Shown piece after piece: positions 43,043 to 54,016 of a DNA stretch of 64,000 nt (the stretch's first letter is position 1; each line of letters starts with the position of its first letter). Location of the stretch: positions 14,238,014 to 14,302,013 of the forward strand of contig OU342638.1 of the NCBI GenBank assembly GCA_910589415.1, in the 5' to 3' direction. The position numbers were made by a program, and so were the translations under genes. The notes below the pieces were generated by a model. That model searched no databases and was not told the origin of the DNA. It saw only the letters and a list, made by a program, of their open reading frames with translations. Origin of the DNA: Malachius bipustulatus (taxonomy: Eukaryota; Arthropoda; Insecta; Coleoptera; Melyridae).

Positions 43043-46000
43043 TTAGCTGGCAAACTGTACATAAAAAAATAAAATAGCGGACTTATTAAATAAGGGATGA
43101 TTTTAGGAAAACTTACAGTTTGCAAGAGAAGATTTTTTAGAGGGTAACAGTCCACATACCTGGGTGTCATTTTGCGTAGAAGATTGCATCCCTTCGATTT
43201 CCTGGAAGACGTTGCAGGCGATTAATTTTGCTACTAACTCTACGCTATCATCTGTCGGTTTGTAAAGTTTTAGGGGTAGTTTTAGGCCGAAGTCTTGATT
43301 TGCAAGGGATGATTTTTTAATGGGGTGTGTATGATGCTTCAGGCTTTGGTGTGGGTGCGCAGTTTTTAGTTTTCCGATTTCTGGACACGGCAAAATTTTG
43401 AACTAAGAAAACGAAACGAAAGCGGGACTTATTCGATCAAGGGATGATTTTAGGAAAACTTACAGTTTGCAAGAGAAGATTTTTTACAGGGTAACAGTCC
43501 ACATACCTGGGTGTCATTTTGCGTAGAAGATTGCATCCCTTCGATTTCCTGGAAGACGTTGCAGGCGATTAATGTTGCTACTAACTCTACGCTATCATCT
43601 GTCGGTTTGTAAAGTTTTAGGGGTAGTTTTAGGCCGAAGTCTTGATTTGCAAGGGATGATTTTTTAATGGGGTGTGTATGATGCTTCAGGCTTTGGTGTG
43701 GGTGCGCGGTTTTTAGTTTTCCGATTTCTGGAGACGGCAAAATTTCGAACTAAGAAAACGAAACGAAAGCGGGACTTATTCGATCAAGGGATGATTTTAG
43801 GAAAACTTACGGTTTGCAAGAGAAGATTTTTTACAGGGTAACAGTCAACGTACCTGGGTGTCATTTTGCGTAGAAGATTGCATCCCTTCGATTTCCTGGA
43901 AGACGCTGCAGGCGATTAATGTTGCTACTAACTCTACGCTATCATCTGTCGGTTTGTAAAATTTTAGGGGTAGTTTTAGGCCGAAGTCTTGATTTGCAAG
44001 GGATGATTTTTTAATGGGGTGTGTATGATGCTTCAGGCTTTGGTGTGGGTGCGCAGTTTTTAGTTTTCCGATTTCTGGACACGGCAAAATTTTGAACTAA
44101 GAAAACGAAACGAAAGCGGGACTTATTCGATCAAGGGATGATTTTAGGAAAACTTACAGTTTGCAAGAGAAGATTTTTTACAGGGTAACAGTCCACATAC
44201 CTGGGTGTCATTTTGCGTAGAAGATTGCATCCCTTCGATTTCCTGGAAGACGTTGCAGGCGATTAATGTTGCTACTAACTCTACGCTATCATCTGTCGGT
44301 TTGTAAAGTTTTAGGGGTAGTTTTAGGCCGAAGTCTTGATTTGCAAGGGATGATTTTTTAATGGGGTGTGTATGATGCTTCAGGCTTTGGTGTGGGTGCG
44401 CGGTTTTTAGTTTTCCGATTTCTGGAGACGGCAAAATTTCGAACTAAGAAAACGAAACGAAAGCGGGACTTATTCGATCAAGGGATGATTTTTGGAAAAC
44501 TTACGGTTTGCAAGAGAAGATTTTTTCCAGGGTAACAGTCAACGTACCTGGGTGTCATTTTGCGTAGAAGATTGCATCCCTTCGATTTCCTGGAAGACGC
44601 TGCAGGCGATTAATGTTGCTACTAACTCTACGCTATCATCTGTTGGTTTGTAAAGTTTTAGGGGTAGTTTTAGGCCGAAGTCTTGATTTGCAAGGGATGA
44701 TTTTTTAATGGGGTGTGTATGATGCTTCAGGCTTTGGTGTGGGTGCGCGGTTTTTAGTTTTCCGATTTCTGGAGACGGCAAAATTTCGAACTAAGAAAAC
44801 GAAACGAAAGCGGGACTTATTCGATCAAGGGATGATTTTAGGAAAACTTACGGTTTGCAAGAGAAGATTTTTTACAGGGTAACAGTCCACATACCTGGGT
44901 GTCATGTTGCGTAGAAGATTGCATCCCTTCGATTTCCTGGAAGACGTTGCAGGCGATTAATGTTGCTACTAACTCTACGCTATCATCTGTCGATTTATAA
45001 AGTTTTAGGGGTAGTTTTAGGCCGAAGTCTTGATTTGCAAGGGATGATTTTTTAATGGGGTGTGTATGATGCTTCAGGCTTTGGTGTGGGTGCGCAGTTT
45101 TTAGTTTTCCGATTTCTGGACACGGCAAAATTTTGAACTAAGAAAACGAAACGAAAGCGGGACTTATTCGATCAAGGGATGATTTTAGGAAAACTTACGG
45201 TTTGCAAGAGAAGATTTTTTACAGGGTAACAGTCCACATACCTGGGTGTCATGTTGCGTAGAAGATTGCATCCCTTCGATTTCCTGGAAGACGTTGCAGG
45301 CGATTAATGTTGCTACTAACTCTACGCTATCATCTGTCGATTTATAAAGTTTTAGGGGTAGTTTTAGGCCGAAGTCTTGATTTGCAAGGAATGATTTTTT
45401 AATGGGGTGTGTATGATGCTTCAGGCTTTGGTGTGGGTGCGCAGTTTTTAGTTTTCCGATTTCTGGACACGGCAAAATTTTGAACTAAGAAAACGAAACG
45501 AAAGCGGGACTTATTCGATCAAGGGATGATTTTAGGAAAACTTACAGTTTGCAAGAGAAGATTTTTTACAGGGTAACAGTCCACATACCTGGGTGTCATT
45601 TTGCGTAGAAGATTGCATCCCTTCGATTTCCTGGAAGACGTTGCAGGCGATTAATGTTGCTACTAACTCTACGCTATCATCTGTCGGTTTGTAAAGTTTT
45701 AGGGGTAGTTTTAGGCCGAAGTCTTGATTTGCAAGGGATGATTTTTTAATGGGGTGTGTATGATGCTTCAGGCTTTGGTGTGGGTGCGCGGTTTTTAGTT
45801 TTCCGATTTCTGGAGACGGCAAAATTTCGAACTAAGAAAACGAAACGAAAGCGGGACTTATTCGATCAAGGGATGATTTTAGGAAAACTTACGGTTTGCA
45901 AGAGAAGATTTTTTACAGGGTAACAGTCAACGTACCTGGGTGTCAATTTGCGTAGAAGATTGCATCCCTTCGATTTCCTGGAAGACGCTGCAGGCGATTA

Positions 46001-46519
46001 ATGTTGCTACTAACTCTACGCTATCATCTGTCGGTTTGTAAAGTTTTAGGGGTAGTTTTAGGCCGAAGTCTTGATTTGCAAGGGTTGATTTTTTAATGGG
46101 GTGTGTATGATGCTTCAGGCTTTGGTGTGGGTGCGCGGTTTTTAGTTTTCCGATTTCTGGAGACGGCAAAATTTCGAACTAAGAAAACGAAACGAAAGCG
46201 GGACTTATTCGATCAAGGGATGATTTTAGGAAAACTTACGGTTTGCAAGAGAAGATTTTTTACAGGGTAGTAGTCCACATACCTGGGTGTCATTTTGCGT
46301 AGAAGATTGCATCCCTTCGATTTCCTGGAAGACGCTGCAGGCGATTAATGTTGCTACTAACTCTACGCTATCATCTGTCGGTTTGTAAAGTTTTAGGGGT
46401 AGTTTTAGGCCGAAGTCTTGATTTGCAAGAGATGATTTTTTAATGGGGTGTGTATGATGCTTCAGACTTGGGTGTGGGGGCGCAGTTTTTAGTTTTCCGA
46501 GTTCTGGACACGGCAACAT
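43043..46519 (-). CDS. Exon-array gene, right foldback arm, ten units (predicted)
   Basis: On the minus strand the outermost unit has ATG 46519. Ten acceptor-to-donor segments of 243 nt follow at exact 347-bp spacing: 46283-46525, 45936-46178, 45589-45831, 45242-45484, 44895-45137, 44548-44790, 44201-44443, 43854-44096, 43507-43749 and 43160-43402. A terminal exon 43043-43054 supplies the stop. All units are open in the same frame and phase 0, so any number can be joined; the predicted product is about 811 residues. Donors are CAG|gtatgt in seven units and CAG|gtacgt in three (43854, 44548, 45936). In those three units, readthrough would stop after two codons, yet the donor stays good. Most differences among units change amino acids, so selection is not demonstrated. 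The function is unknown. Confidence 0.5.
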
Positions 46520-46560
46520 TTTGAGCTAAAAAAACGAAACGAAAGCGGGATTTATTCTAT
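43103..46560. repeat. 347-bp tandem array, ten units, with dimeric higher order
   Basis: Ten units of exactly 347 bp occur with no indels visible. Units with gtatgt and gtacgt donors alternate in part of the array (43507/43854, 44201/44548, 45589/45936), suggesting amplification of 694-bp dimers. The left arm has only two units (about 32800-33450). Confidence 0.92.
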
Positions 46561-46784
46561 CCACGGATGATTAACGAATGTTTCGCAAGAGATGATTTTT
46601 TTAGGGTACCAACCTAATGACCTTTTGATAGATACTCGTCTGATTTATTTGAAGCTATTAAACTTTACTTTTAAAGTTAATTTTGCCTATAATTTATTTT
46701 TAAAATAATAAGTTTATTTGAGGTCAATACTTTTGACCTTTAGTGTAAAAACGAATCCGAATCCGAATCTATCTTCAGGGACAT

Positions 46785-46962
46785 TTACATGTGGACAGTT
46801 CTGGGACAGTTCGGCCTTGAAAATTTCACCTTGAAATAATATATTAACGCTAGGTTAGATCATATAGTTCGGCCTTGAAATGAGTCGACCTTGAAGATTT
46901 ACATGTGCGGATTCTAGCCCAAGGCCATGACCTAAGGCCAGAACCCCCCAACTCTATCTACT
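46785..46962. repeat. Polinton right TIR, outer portion
   Basis: After the second TTACATGTG the sequence resumes exactly where the TIR stopped at 32543 and ends CTCTATCTACT, followed by the ATGAAT duplication. It matches 10128-10306 in reverse. Confidence 0.92.
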
Positions 46963-47183
46963 ATGAATTATATGGTATCGGTTCCAGACATTACAGTAAC
47001 CTGAATTTTTCAATAATTTTTATCACGGTTATTGAAAAAATTACCTTTAAACTCGGATGAGGGAAACTCTGTAACTTGAAAATCAACCGTTGGATTCAAT
47101 TTTTTTTGCAGAATATCCTTGATTTTAATGGACTCTATATCGCCCTGCATTCGGAGTGCGCGAGTTACTGATCAGCCTGTATA
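46963..47183. repeat. Right part of the MITE split by the Polinton
   Basis: This is the inverted partner of the 9768 end; it finishes CTGATCAGCCTGTATA and has TA at the edge. Confidence 0.7.
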
Positions 47184-48009
47184 CATCGATGCTAATAGTA
47201 GGGAAAATTGATGATTCAAAAAAAGTTCAACGCAAACAATATCAATTATTGTCAGAAAGATCCCACAGATATTAGACAGCATCATAGTTGCTGGGATCTG
47301 ATATCCTCTCTGCCAGTATCATTGGATCTCGATCATTTCTAAAACAGAGTACTGTGACGGGAATAATTGAACGGCTAAGTGCAGAAAGGGAAGTACTTCA
47401 AAATATTAGTTCTGAGAAAATCAATATAAACTGGGTAGGCACTGCTCTTAATCTGCATCGACGCATTTTTTTTATTAATTAATTGTGCCATGTAAATAAA
47501 TAATTATTATGAAGAAGAGCGAGTTTCACTTTGTGTGTTACCTTATCTGTGCCATTATTATTTTTAAAATCTCGCAAATTTAAAACTATTAAGAGCAGAA
47601 AGTAAAGTATTGTTGTAGTACTTCCCTTTCTGCATCAAACGGGATTTTCTGCGTAGCCTATAAGAACAACTAAATCGCATCGCATGACTTTCTTTTCTGC
47701 GCCAAACGATCGGGCTAGGTCGAAACTATATGAAAGCATGTGTAACTCATTTTTCGTTAAAATGTTAGTACTTCCCTTTCTGCACTTAGCCATTCAATTA
47801 TCTATCTATTACCGAAGTTACTCAGCCATATTTCGGCGATATCGTAGGCCAGAAAACAATTTCAAGAGATAAAGTTACGAAGTTCAGTAGTTTTTGTATT
47901 GAGACCCTTACATTTTGGTAAGATATTGTGAAATCGAACTTGTCAGACAATTTTGAGTTTGATTGCTATTTGGAGAGCACACCCAAGATGTCTTACAGAG
48001 ATTGCAGCT
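47184..48009. other. Intronic DNA with a small inverted repeat
   Basis: No gene is seen. ATTGAACGGCTAAGTGCAGAAAGGGAAGTACTT at about 47363-47399 recurs inverted at about 47768-47802, with related CTTCCCTTTCTGCATC copies between, so the segment is probably another MITE. Confidence 0.5.
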
Positions 48010-49233
48010 TCCTCAAAAATACAGCACAGTTACGGTCCCAGACAGCATGTGCCACGTTTGTGTCAGGAAAATTTTCCTAATGCCACAACAATTATTAACA
48101 CATTCTAAGGTCAAAGATTTGCAGTCTCGCAACGTATAGCTAGGAATAGACGAAGCGATTTGTTGGCCGATTTGATCGCCACGAGCAAACCCGGAAGCTA
48201 AATCTCTTCGTCTGTGGTAACTCAGCGCGCCATGCCAAGAGCCATGCCAGAACCGTAGACGCCTCTGGCATGGTTTGATAGTATTTTCTGCCATAAACGA
48301 ACAGACTTTTCTGCCAGACTGGCGCGATACGCGATACACTCACAGCAGCTCGTTTTCTTTTTTTGTTATACTTTGACATTATTATCAAATATTAATTAGC
48401 TTAAAAATGCCACGTAAAAATAATTTTCACTAACTACAACTAGGTATAAGCGTTAAAAAAGTATTTTAGGCATGGCTCGCGACCTCTTGAAATTTTCTAC
48501 AGATCGAGCCACGCAAATCCGACCGATAAATCGTGTAGTTTCCCCATAAACGTACACATTTGTATGTGATGAGCCACTCCGACGGATAATTCGTACGATT
48601 AGCGTGGACGTTTATGGTGTGACTTGAAAAATCTGTCGACGCTGCTGGCCACGAGCAAATCCGCTGAATTTGCTCGTGGCGATAAAATCGGCAAGCAAGT
48701 CGCTTCGTCTATTCCTAGCTTATGTTCTTCAGCACATCTAGGACATACTATTTTGTTCTTACACTTACCGGAGGTATGGTGAAAACTGTTACAGTTATTG
48801 CATCGCGTAACCTCAAGTGCATCGAATACCAAACATCTATCATAGTCTAATAAAACCCTGCCGTGATCCAGCACGCGATTGTAAGATGCTGCATTGACCT
48901 GTAGGATGGCCTGAAACATATTGATCGATTTTTACCAGCGCTTACCGATACCATACGCAATTCAGAGTCTGCAAAAACGGCACCATTTTGGGTCTGTAGG
49001 AACCTGACAATGTCTTCGGCACTAAGCTTTTCAGTTATACGTATACCCACAATTTTGATGCGAGGATGCAGCTTGGAAAATTCTTTGATGTCATATTTTT
49101 TAGACAATTTATTTCCAGCTATTTCTTTGAATTTGTTCGCATCCACATCGGATGAGCAGTTCAATACAATGCCACCGCCAGCAATATGTTTTCCTCCTAT
49201 TATGTCGACCTTGGATGCTACAAGCGGAGAAAA
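48010..49233 (-). pseudogene. LINE ORF1 (gag-like) remnant interrupted by a MITE
   Basis: Minus-strand reading from about 49233 gives a jockey/I-type ORF1: KIVGIRITEKLSAEDIVRFL, then after a frameshift near 48915 the zinc-knuckle sequence CNNCNSFHHTSGKC and CPRCAEEH. The coding match stops at 48720, where a MITE with inverted ends begins, and may resume at 48136-48010 with a further Cys-containing stretch (LECVNNCCGIRK). It is a dead retrotransposon copy. Confidence 0.65.
48137..48720. repeat. MITE inserted in the LINE ORF1
   Basis: TAGCTAGGAATAGACGAAGC at 48137 is mirrored by GCTTCGTCTATTCCTAGCTTA at 48720, and the inverted similarity extends about 52 bp to GCCACGAGCAAA. It interrupts the coding similarity of the LINE. 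Confidence 0.65.
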
Positions 49234-49391
49234 TAATAATAATATTATTAAGGAGACGAAATCGAATAATAATTGTAGTCTCTTGGCAAATAATTTTAGG
49301 TCATCTGAATTTTGATGGATAAAAGTTGAGTGAAAACCAATTCTAAAATAAATGTTTACAATGTCATTTTGTTTCTCCGTGGGTTAAGCAG

Positions 49392-49688
49392 ATGGACCAG
49401 CATGTCCAGAATGAACCGGAAAGAACTCAGACTACTAGTCGGGGTTCTCACCGGTCAGTGAGCAGTCTGAACAGACACCTACAAGTGATGGGGATCACTC
49501 GGGATCCGGTCTGCTCTAAATGCGGAATGGATGACGAGGATTCCTACCATTATATAGGCGTATGCGAGGTATATAGTAGCCTCAGGCTCAACATTTTTGG
49601 ATCTGAGGAGCTACAAGAGGAAGAAATGAAACTCCTCTCATACAACAACCTTCTGGCCTTTATTAAAAGGTCGGGGAGATTCGAGTAG
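49392..49688 (+). pseudogene. LINE 3' end with C-terminal zinc-finger region
   Basis: The + strand encodes LNRHLQVMGITRDPVCSKCG and a CxxC...H...C cluster typical of the C-terminus of R1/jockey-type non-LTR retrotransposon ORF2. It is followed by a stop and a GC-rich 3' tail ending in ACTACTACTACT. A frameshift occurs near 49457, and the 5' portion is absent. Confidence 0.65.
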
Positions 49689-50253
49689 GAGTTTCATCAT
49701 GGTTCGGGTACGGCGAAAAGGGCCCTCGGTGGCCTAGTCGCTTGGGGTGCCACCCCAACCCACCATACCACTACTACTACTTCTCCGTGGGTTATAAATG
49801 GCAGAAATTACTGAAATCAAATCTCCTCGATTACAGCGTATTCTATGACCAATCGCAAAAAATATTTCAGAGAGTCTTGACTATTATTATTATTTTTTTT
49901 TTTGCTAAATACTAATTCTCGATATAAAAAAGGTTTATTATTTAAAATGCCAAAGTTGGCTAATGAACAATGTTCGAGGCCAACCCAACCTGTCACACAC
50001 ACATAAAATGTCAAAGTTCAAAGATCCCCGACTCCCTTGCAAGAGGTGAGGGGTGCAAGGTGGTTATTGTCTTGAATCGATGTCCCCCAGCCAATAACAC
50101 CACTTTTGTAGAAAACATTTTTCAGCAGAATGCTCACTTTTCGTAATATTTGTATATTTCCGATTATCAGAATCACCTGTATACACTTTTACTTTTGATT
50201 TAAATTGTTAATAATGAGCTTCTTGTAACGCTAATGGATCTTTTTGATTTCAG
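49689..50253. other. 3' end of intron 2
   Basis: LINE tail and AT-rich DNA lead to the acceptor TTTTTGATTTCAG at 50241-50253. No gene is seen. Confidence 0.5.
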
Positions 50254-50353
50254 ATGTTGCAAGAAACTGAATTCTTGGTCAAATTATATATTATACACCC
50301 ACTACATAACGAATCAAATTTTAATGGCTATTTTGATTTTTGATATCATCGTG
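50254..50353 (+). CDS. Insect odorant receptor, exon with TM5
   Basis: The exon begins with A, completing the CA codon left at 6256 (Gln), and ends in phase 0 at GTG|gtgagt. It encodes 33 residues, including a hydrophobic stretch (ILMAILIFDIIV) fitting the fifth membrane span. The phase match across a 44-kb intron is exact. Confidence 0.82.
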
Positions 50354-53300
50354 GTGAGTGATTAATTTAAATTCCATGAAAAATTTGGTTAATACAAATT
50401 AAAAAAAAAAACAACACAGATCTAGCCAAGGCTTAAATAGACAGGGAGCTGCCAGAAAATTTACTTCATATACGACGGTACAAAATTGTCGACTCCAAGG
50501 TTTGATTTACAATTAAAGAGGTCTGTCCACGAAACACTCTCAGTTGACTTTTTTCATGTAGCATAGTTATTTCGTAAATTTTCCTCTTTCTTTTTCTTAA
50601 TATGTTTTCTCTGAAGATTGTCTTACCATCAGATTTTTATCTATTGAGAAAGATTTTCCTTCAGTAATTGTTAGCGAAGAGGTTAAAAATCCATAAAAAT
50701 CAGTTCTGGAGGTGCAGCGGGTCCTAACTTAAACTCTAGGTGAGCTCTTAGTTTTGATTGATCATATTGCGGTAATATTTTATGTCTTCGAGATCGGAGT
50801 TTTGCGTCGAAATCGGAAAATGTATCCCTCGTTGGAGACCGTATCCCGTTCATCGAGATCGGAATTTGGCAACGAAATGGATGGTCCAGATTTCGTCAAC
50901 GTTCCGCGGTAACCGCTCGGCAGTGGCTTTATTCCCCAGCCAACGTACCCCAATACGCGACTCCAGAATAAATATACAACCAACCGGTACGATGGATGAT
51001 GATACAGTCTAGCATATAATATCCTGCCCGTGGGCATAGGGCTTATATATGCAAGGAAGTCCTATTGTGAGCACAGGTGAGAAAAGCGTAGTTTTCCAGT
51101 GATAATTTCTGCATGGCAATTTCCAGAAAGTTGGCAGGAGTGGTGTTTCGGGATTTTAGATTGCCCGAACGTTGGCAGGAAGCTGGTTTTGGGCTTTTCC
51201 AGTTCTGAAAGTAGACAAGATGTTCGTTTTGGGTTTTTAGGAAAGAGTTTCAACTTCAGATGGGGCGGAGGTCGCTCTAGCAGAAAACCTGGATGCCCGC
51301 GGGAAAGGCGGACACCGATTTTCTCGATGTCGGAGAGAGTCACCAAACTACGAAAAAATTGCTCTGAAGGTTTTATGAATTTGAGAGTACCAAGCCTGTT
51401 TGCGAAATCTGTTTACTGTCCGTTCACCACGACAGGTCTCGTGCTCCGGGCTGTTGTCATTGCGGTCGACTCGCAATCTCCGTCGGCAGGCCCTCGGTGA
51501 AGTGATCATGGTAGGGCCGTGTAGGTGGTAGATAAGTACCTACCTCACTGGACACTAGATTTTTCACAGCTTTTTACACGTGATTATTGATGTAACAACC
51601 TGATATCTTCTACCCCGAACACGAATTTATTTTTTCATTTTTTTCCCTACGGTAAAGAATTTGAAGACAGAGGGCTGCGTTTTTTTGTTATGTCGGAAAT
51701 AGTGAGTTCACCATGCTCGGGGACTCCTGTAGCCACTCCACGAAGGCAGCACTGAAGGAAAGTGAAGTTATTACCAGATCCAGCCACCACCGAATGCAAG
51801 AGAACCATGCATCACTCCGCGACGACGACGTAGAGAAAGAGTGTCCGAACGCTCTTTTCCCGAACTTGGAGATAAGGAAAATTCAGGTTCTCCCACAGGT
51901 CAGATCTACTTTAATCTTTAGTAGCAATTGCGACATAGTTTCTACATTTTCCTGTAAGGAGTTTCAGATCATTCTCAATTTTATCTGATTACAAAATTTA
52001 TTTAAATAACATTTTATTTAAGTCATTTTATTGGTACTGTAAAAAGTACTTACATTATAAAAAAATTTAAATTTTGATGAGAAACGAAAAATTCACAAGA
52101 AATTTAAATTACAAAGGAACTTAAATTACAAACTAGCTAACTAAATAGTTTAAATTATTAATCAAATGATTATTAAACGACACTAATTGTCACTGCGGTA
52201 CTCGAAATGTCTTTGATTCTCACCGAGATCCTCGAATCGCATGAACGGGCGTTTTTCTGCGTCCCAGTTCCATTCACGGTTGCGACCGTGATCACGATTA
52301 ATACCGTCAGCCTCCGCCGCCACGTTTGAAGTATCGGTCGCCTCTCAAGAATCCTTTGCTCCCCACTGGGAAGCTGGGCCTTCCGCTTCCGTTTCTGTCA
52401 CTCCACGAACCGGACGGTCTTGTATTAATTTGTCGCCCTTTGATGGCTAGGCTGTCCACGTGTCACTGCGGTGTTCAGATGGAAACGATCTTAGGAGCCC
52501 TTGTCTTGTTGTCAGCTAGTATTCGCCCCTCCACACTGGCTGAAATTAGTTTTTCTGCCGCTGACGAGGAGCTTCCCGTTCCCAGTCTCCGCTTTCGCTT
52601 CTATCCCTGCATGGTGTTCGTTCCAGAAGTCCGCCACGTCTCTGAGTCTCATCAACCCTACAGTTCCGTATAAAATGAAAACTGGAACCGCAACGGTTCC
52701 TGTTTCCTGGTTTCATCCCTCCTTTGAGTCCAACAGGTCATAACTTATCCACCATCATCTTACTCATATTTTTCAATATGTCAATCACATTCGCTTCTTT
52801 TTCCTCATAAATAGTTACTGCTCACACACTTGAAAGTTTCGAGCGCCCTAACTAACGCTTCGCTGGACGTCCTCAAATGTGACATGCGTAGGATCTTCTA
52901 TATTCTATAGTGTCTCGTATTCATTCCACTGACAAAGGTTTGCGAGGCTCGTTGTTCTTTGAAATTCTGCAGCGAGTCCAGGTAAGCTACATGGACAATC
53001 CTGTTAAAATTGGCTTCAAACTCCTGTACCGATTCATCCGCCTTCTGCAATCTGCTCAATAACTGATGTGGAAAAACCTGCTCCATATGACGATTGTCGA
53101 ATCAAAGTTCTAATGCTGCACCTAATTGGTCGTAGTTTGAGTGCAGCTCCACTGGCAGTGTTTGCAGCATGTCCACAGCTTGCCCCCGACGAGCAAGAAC
53201 CAGTGCCGTTGCCTTCTCTGCATGGTTCCACCCCTCCTTGGCCATGCAGGCTGCCTGAAATTGCATCTTGTATGCAATTGTATGCAATTTATTGTTATTA

Positions 53301-53682
53301 CTTTCAATTTTTTATAAAATGTTTTATGTTTAATTTTATTGATAGTGATTGTTCTTAAAGTTTCTCCGAAAATTCCTTTAATGATTGTCATTTTCGTGTT
53401 CGTGTTTGATATAAATTTGATGATATCTGAATGTTAATACAGCTATAATACCTATGCGTCCTTATCGGGGAAAAAGTACCTATGTACTTACTTTTTTCCC
53501 TGCTAATTTACTTTCTTCCCCGATAAAAAGCTGTTTTTTTCACCAAAGTGGCATTTTTATACCCGCCAAAGGGAAAAAATGTCAAACATTTTTTTCCGTC
53601 GCAGCAAAGATATTTAGGTAATTTTTCTATATAGCTAAATTTTCCAGAAGTATATCGTAATGCTTATAAAGTTATTTTTCAG
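50354..53682 (+). other. Odorant-receptor intron 3, mostly unassigned
   Basis: This is a 3.3-kb intron. A moderately GC-rich part (50.7-52.7 kb) has a TATA-like TTATATATGC at about 51042 and could be LTR or other retroelement remnant. A gypsy-like gag fragment lies at 52898-53291. A small hairpin with TATCGGGGAAAAAGTA and its complement lies at about 53466-53527. Other open frames here (51099-51500, 52326-52673) have no recognisable domain. Confidence 0.5.
52898..53291 (-). pseudogene. Gypsy-type retrotransposon gag remnant
   Basis: Two adjoining minus-strand frames together resemble the capsid-like gag domain of LTR retrotransposons. The first part (about 53287-53102) has WNHAEKATALVLARRGQA and LQTLPVELHSNYDQLGAALE. 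The second (53086-52898) has RLQKADESVQEFEANFNRIV and SGMNTRHYRI. A frameshift lies near 53095. No zinc knuckle, pol or clear LTR pair was found. Confidence 0.6.
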
Positions 53683-53772
53683 TCCCATAACTATGTGTCG
53701 ATTCTAATGTTCTTCATTTGGGGTTCATCTATCTCAATTATTCATCTGATTGGACAAGTGTTAATTGATAAG
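53683..53772 (+). CDS. Insect odorant receptor, exon with TM6
   Basis: This is a 90-nt phase-0 exon between TTATTTTTCAG and AAG|gtaaat. The 30 residues SHNYVSILMFFIWGSSISII and following fit the sixth membrane span and match the short penultimate exons of odorant-receptor genes. Confidence 0.85.
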
Positions 53773-53860
53773 GTAAATGTTTTTTACTTATTATTATTTT
53801 TTTTTGAACCACGTGATTGTTGATAAACTATTATTGTATGTTTTTATATTATATTTTTAG

Positions 53861-54016
53861 ACTATAAAATTTCACGATACTTTATATGATATAAAGTGGT
53901 ATGATATGAATTTGAAAAACCAACGTTTGATTTATATGCTGCTGATAATGAGCCATAAGCCTCTATATTTACGAGCAGGTCCATCTATAACGTATTCTAG
54001 ATTCTACTTATTAGAG
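53861..54016 (+). CDS. Insect odorant receptor, conserved C-terminal exon (TM7)
   Basis: This is a 156-nt phase-0 exon between ATATTTTTAG and GAG|gtatgt. It encodes the family signature: YDIKWYDMNLKNQRLIYMLL, then MSHKPLYLRAGPSITYSRFY. The aromatic-rich loop, KPL and AG residues and the start of the last membrane span are diagnostic of insect 7tm_6 odorant receptors. This exon is the main basis for naming the gene. Confidence 0.93.

Larger units (their letters stand above)
32544..46784. mobile_element. Foldback transposon with exon-like tandem repeats in its arms
   Basis: The ends ATGTCCCTGAAGATAG and CTATCTTCAGGGACAT are exact inverted repeats, flanked by the 9-bp duplication TTACATGTG at 32535-32543 and 46785-46793. 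The whole element is a giant palindrome centred near 40.2 kb. The arms contain 347-bp tandem units (2 left, 10 right), a captured LINE fragment, a MITE and (TCCAATATATTGGAAA)-type minisatellites. Long TIRs with internal tandem repeats and 9-bp duplications are the pattern of foldback/Mutator-type elements. No transposase is visible, so it would depend on one supplied elsewhere. The left arm is further altered by the 3438-bp tandem duplication and a 552-bp MITE. Confidence 0.9.
10128..46962. mobile_element. Polinton/Maverick (adintovirus-like) element with nested insertions
   Basis: The boundaries are direct. The sequence ATGAAT occurs at 10122-10127 and again at 46963-46968, immediately outside ends that begin AGTAGATAGAG and finish CTCTATCTACT. 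A 6-bp target duplication and AG...CT ends are hallmarks of Polintons. The TIRs are about 950 bp. Subtracting the foldback insertion (32544-46784 plus one 9-bp duplication) and the mariner (14247-16427 plus TA) leaves about 20.4 kb, a normal Polinton length. Gene order from the left: two small genes (+), a non-coding palindrome-rich region, polymerase B and three unknowns (+), integrase, unknowns and ATPase (-), then phospholipase, protease, minor capsid, a small basic protein and major capsid (+), and two small genes (-). Several frameshifts argue that it is no longer autonomous. Confidence 0.95.

Noticed and set aside
43103..46560. CRISPR array
   Set aside because: The repeats are 347 bp and contiguous with no variable spacers, in a eukaryotic transposon.
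51099..51500. 133-codon + strand frame as a gene
   Set aside because: It has no domain and overlaps an equally open minus frame in moderately GC-rich intronic DNA.
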